NCBI GenBank assembly: GCA_017561935.1
Contig: JAFZBE010000042.1
Span: 93,071 to 157,070 of the forward strand
Source of the DNA: Bacteroidales bacterium
GTDB taxonomy: Bacteria > Bacteroidota > Bacteroidia > Bacteroidales > UBA3663
Direction of reading: 5' to 3'
DNA length: 64,000 nucleotides
Shown here: one piece after another, positions 62,666 through 64,000 of the stretch
Numbering within the stretch: the first letter of the stretch is position 1
Layout: each line of letters begins with the position of its first letter
Translations under genes and position numbers: made by a program
Notes under the pieces: generated by a model
What the model saw: only the letters and a program-made list of their open reading frames with translations
The model's database searches: none
What the model was told of the DNA's origin: nothing

Positions 62666-63103
62666 TCAGCGTGCGAGCATTTTGAGCAATCCTTCGAGGG
62701 CTAGACGGTAACCGTCGATGCCGAAGCCTATGACGATGCCATGGGCGACTGGGGAGATGAAGGAATGGTGACGAAACTCCTCGCGTGTGTGAACGTTGGA
62801 GATGTGTACCTCGATAGTGGGGATGGGCACAGCCTTGATGGCATCGTGGATTGCGATGGAGGTGTGGGTGTAGGCTCCAGCGTTGAGGATGATGCCATCA
62901 CAGATATCGGCACCAAAACCTGCTTCGTGGATGCGATCGATGATGTCGCCTTCGTGGTTCGACTGGAAGTAGTCAATCACGACGTCAGGATATTTCTGAC
63001 GCAGGGTGCCGAGGTAAGCCTCGAAGGTCTGTGTGCCGTAGATGCCGGGTTCGCGGCGGCCCAGAAGGTTGAGGTTGGGGCCGTTGATGATGAGAATGCG
63101 CAT
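62666..63103 (-). CDS. aroQ: Type II 3-dehydroquinate dehydratase
   Basis: A 145-residue cytoplasmic enzyme, third step of the shikimate pathway. NGPNLNLLGRREPGIYG (residues 7-23, with the catalytic Arg and Tyr), QSNHEGDIIDRIHEA, ILNAGAYTHTSIAI and EVHISNVHTREEFRHHSFIS are the hallmark blocks. Full length. First gene of a likely aroQ-OMT-rbfA-permease operon. Its promoter overlaps the 5' end of divergent xerD. Confidence 0.96.
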   Translation of the reverse strand: MRILIINGPNLNLLGRREPGIYGTQTFEAYLGTLRQKYPDVVIDYFQSNHEGDIIDRIHEAGFGADICDGIILNAGAYTHTSIAIHDAIKAVPIPTIEVHISNVHTREEFRHHSFISPVAHGIVIGFGIDGYRLALEGLLKMLAR

Positions 63104-63118
63104 TTTCTTGTCCTTTTA

Positions 63119-63150
63119 TTTGGAAAATTGCAAAAAATGGTGTATTTTTG
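63119..63150 (+). promoter_or_regulatory. Promoter for xerD
   Basis: -33 TTTG (63119-63122), 20-bp spacer, -7 TATTTTTG (63143-63150), 28 bp before the xerD ATG. Confidence 0.8.
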
Positions 63151-63155
63151 CGCTG

Positions 63156-63187
63156 CAAATATAGGCTAATTTTTTGATATGGACAAG
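63156..63187 (-). promoter_or_regulatory. Promoter for aroQ operon
   Basis: Minus-strand -7 TATATTTG (63156-63163), 20-bp spacer, -33 CTTG (63184-63187) lying inside the xerD coding start. It is back-to-back with the xerD promoter, the -7 boxes being only 5 bp apart. Confidence 0.65.
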
Positions 63188-64000
63188 AAACAGGCAGCAA
63201 AATATTATTCGTATCTCAAATTTGAGCGCAACTTGACCGATAATTCGGTGGAGGCCTACCTGCATGACATTGCCAAATTGCAGAAGTTTGCTTGCGATCT
63301 GGGCAAGCCGTTGGAGGCTTTGGAGCAATCCGACATCGAGACATTCCTGTGGGGACTGCACGATGTGGGCATTACTCCAACGTCGCAGAATCGCATTCTG
63401 GCAGGCATACGTAGCTACTTCCGTTTCCTGCGTTTGGAAGGCGAGTTGGAGGTGGATCCGACCGACTGCATCGACTCACCCAAGTTGCCCGAGCATGTGC
63501 CTACGGTGCTGACACTCGAGGAAGTGAATCGTGTGATAGCGGCCACCGACCCTACAACGTGCGATGGGCAGCGCAATCGGGCTATTCTCGAGACGCTCTA
63601 CTCGTGCGGCCTTCGTGTGAGCGAACTCACCAATCTGCGTATCGGCCACATCTACGAAAAGGAGGGTTTCATCCAGGTCTTCGGCAAAGGTCGCAAGGAG
63701 CGCATCGTGCCGATTGCCGAAAGTGCCTTGCGTGAGATACACAACTATTACTTGTTTCGCAACGAGCTCGACGTGAAGCGCGGTTTCGAGGACTATGTTT
63801 TCTTGAACCGTTTCGGGCGAAAACTGTCGCGCATCATGGTTTTTAACATAGTGAAGCGTTATTGTCAGGAGGCCAATATCCGGAAGGAGGTGTCTCCCCA
63901 CACCTTCCGCCACACTTTTGCCACCCATCTGCTGGAGGGGGGAGCCAACCTGCGTGCCATACAGATGATGCTGGGTCACGAGCAAATATCGACCACCGAG
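63179..64000 (+). CDS. xerD: Site-specific tyrosine recombinase XerD, 5' part
   Basis: The first 274 residues of a tyrosine recombinase that resolves chromosome dimers with XerC at dif; it runs off the window. N-terminal SAM-like DNA-binding domain (about 1-85, YYSYLKFERNLTDNSVEAYLHDI), then the catalytic domain with Arg in YSCGLRVSELTNLR, Lys in FGKGRKERIVP, and the HTFRHTFATHL box. The LGH box (MMLGHEQISTTE) ends the window; the Tyr nucleophile is missing only because of truncation. Housekeeping context next to aroQ, rather than a mobile element, supports XerD. Confidence 0.93.
   Translation, partial: MDKKQAAKYYSYLKFERNLTDNSVEAYLHDIAKLQKFACDLGKPLEALEQSDIETFLWGLHDVGITPTSQNRILAGIRSYFRFLRLEGELEVDPTDCIDSPKLPEHVPTVLTLEEVNRVIAATDPTTCDGQRNRAILETLYSCGLRVSELTNLRIGHIYEKEGFIQVFGKGRKERIVPIAESALREIHNYYLFRNELDVKRGFEDYVFLNRFGRKLSRIMVFNIVKRYCQEANIRKEVSPHTFRHTFATHLLEGGANLRAIQMMLGHEQISTTE

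Noticed and set aside
63179..64000. Integrase of a mobile element
   Set aside because: Sequence and housekeeping neighbours fit chromosomal XerD; no attachment sites or other mobile genes are seen.

Overview
The window is a 64 kb chromosomal segment of a Bacteroidota bacterium, most likely a gut or rumen Prevotellaceae (Prevotella/Segatella-like) species. The evidence is consistent: many promoters have the Bacteroidota form TTTG-N19-21-TAnnTTTG, there are no obvious Shine-Dalgarno sites, and the gene families are typical of the phylum (SusC/SusD, DUF5686, DUF4886, DUF6377, LruC-type lipoproteins, the type IX secretion protein PorQ, ExbB/ExbD/TonB). No rRNA, tRNA, CRISPR array, integrase or IS element was seen. 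The naming is from recognition of families and motifs; no database search was run.

Layout. 1-5 kb: the 3' end of a phosphohexomutase, a LOG-family protein, a small Cys-rich protein, an acyl-ACP thioesterase operon, a 42-bp tandem array and a YfiH-type protein. 5-9.8 kb: a small RNA, then DUF5686, rsgA, frr and pyrH on the minus strand. 9.8-17.8 kb: a secreted pectate lyase, an exbB/4-TM/exbD/exbD operon, a TatD nuclease with a G-tract array upstream, a polyprenyl synthase and tonB. 18-31 kb (plus strand): porQ-cmk-ispH, pfkA, a Cthe_2159-like protein, a TonB-dependent receptor, DUF3737, a MalY/PatB lyase, a MATE pump and a small DUF4062-like TPR protein. 31-40 kb: two M16 peptidases, tatA, rnhB, secreted proteins and a DUF4886 hydrolase, ending in a 41-bp tandem array. 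40-48.5 kb: two tandem LruC-type lipoproteins and a 1353-residue ricin/LCCL surface protein.

48.8-60.2 kb is the most distinctive locus: SusC, SusD, a DcuC-like carrier, an isoaspartyl dipeptidase, an alpha/beta-hydrolase fused to an M14 carboxypeptidase, and a DUF6377 sensor-regulator, all on one strand with tight spacing or overlaps. I read this as a peptide- rather than glycan-utilisation locus, probably for beta-aspartyl (isoaspartyl) peptides: outer-membrane uptake, trimming outside the cytoplasm, and cytoplasmic cleavage to aspartate that can feed fumarate respiration. 60.2-64 kb: a housekeeping operon (aroQ, O-methyltransferase, rbfA, LolC/E-type permease) divergent from xerD, which runs off the window.

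Other points of interest are two tandem arrays of nearly identical period (42 and 41 bp), each between divergent genes, and two promoter-terminator-bounded candidate small RNAs, one of which looks like the Bacteroidales-1 motif.
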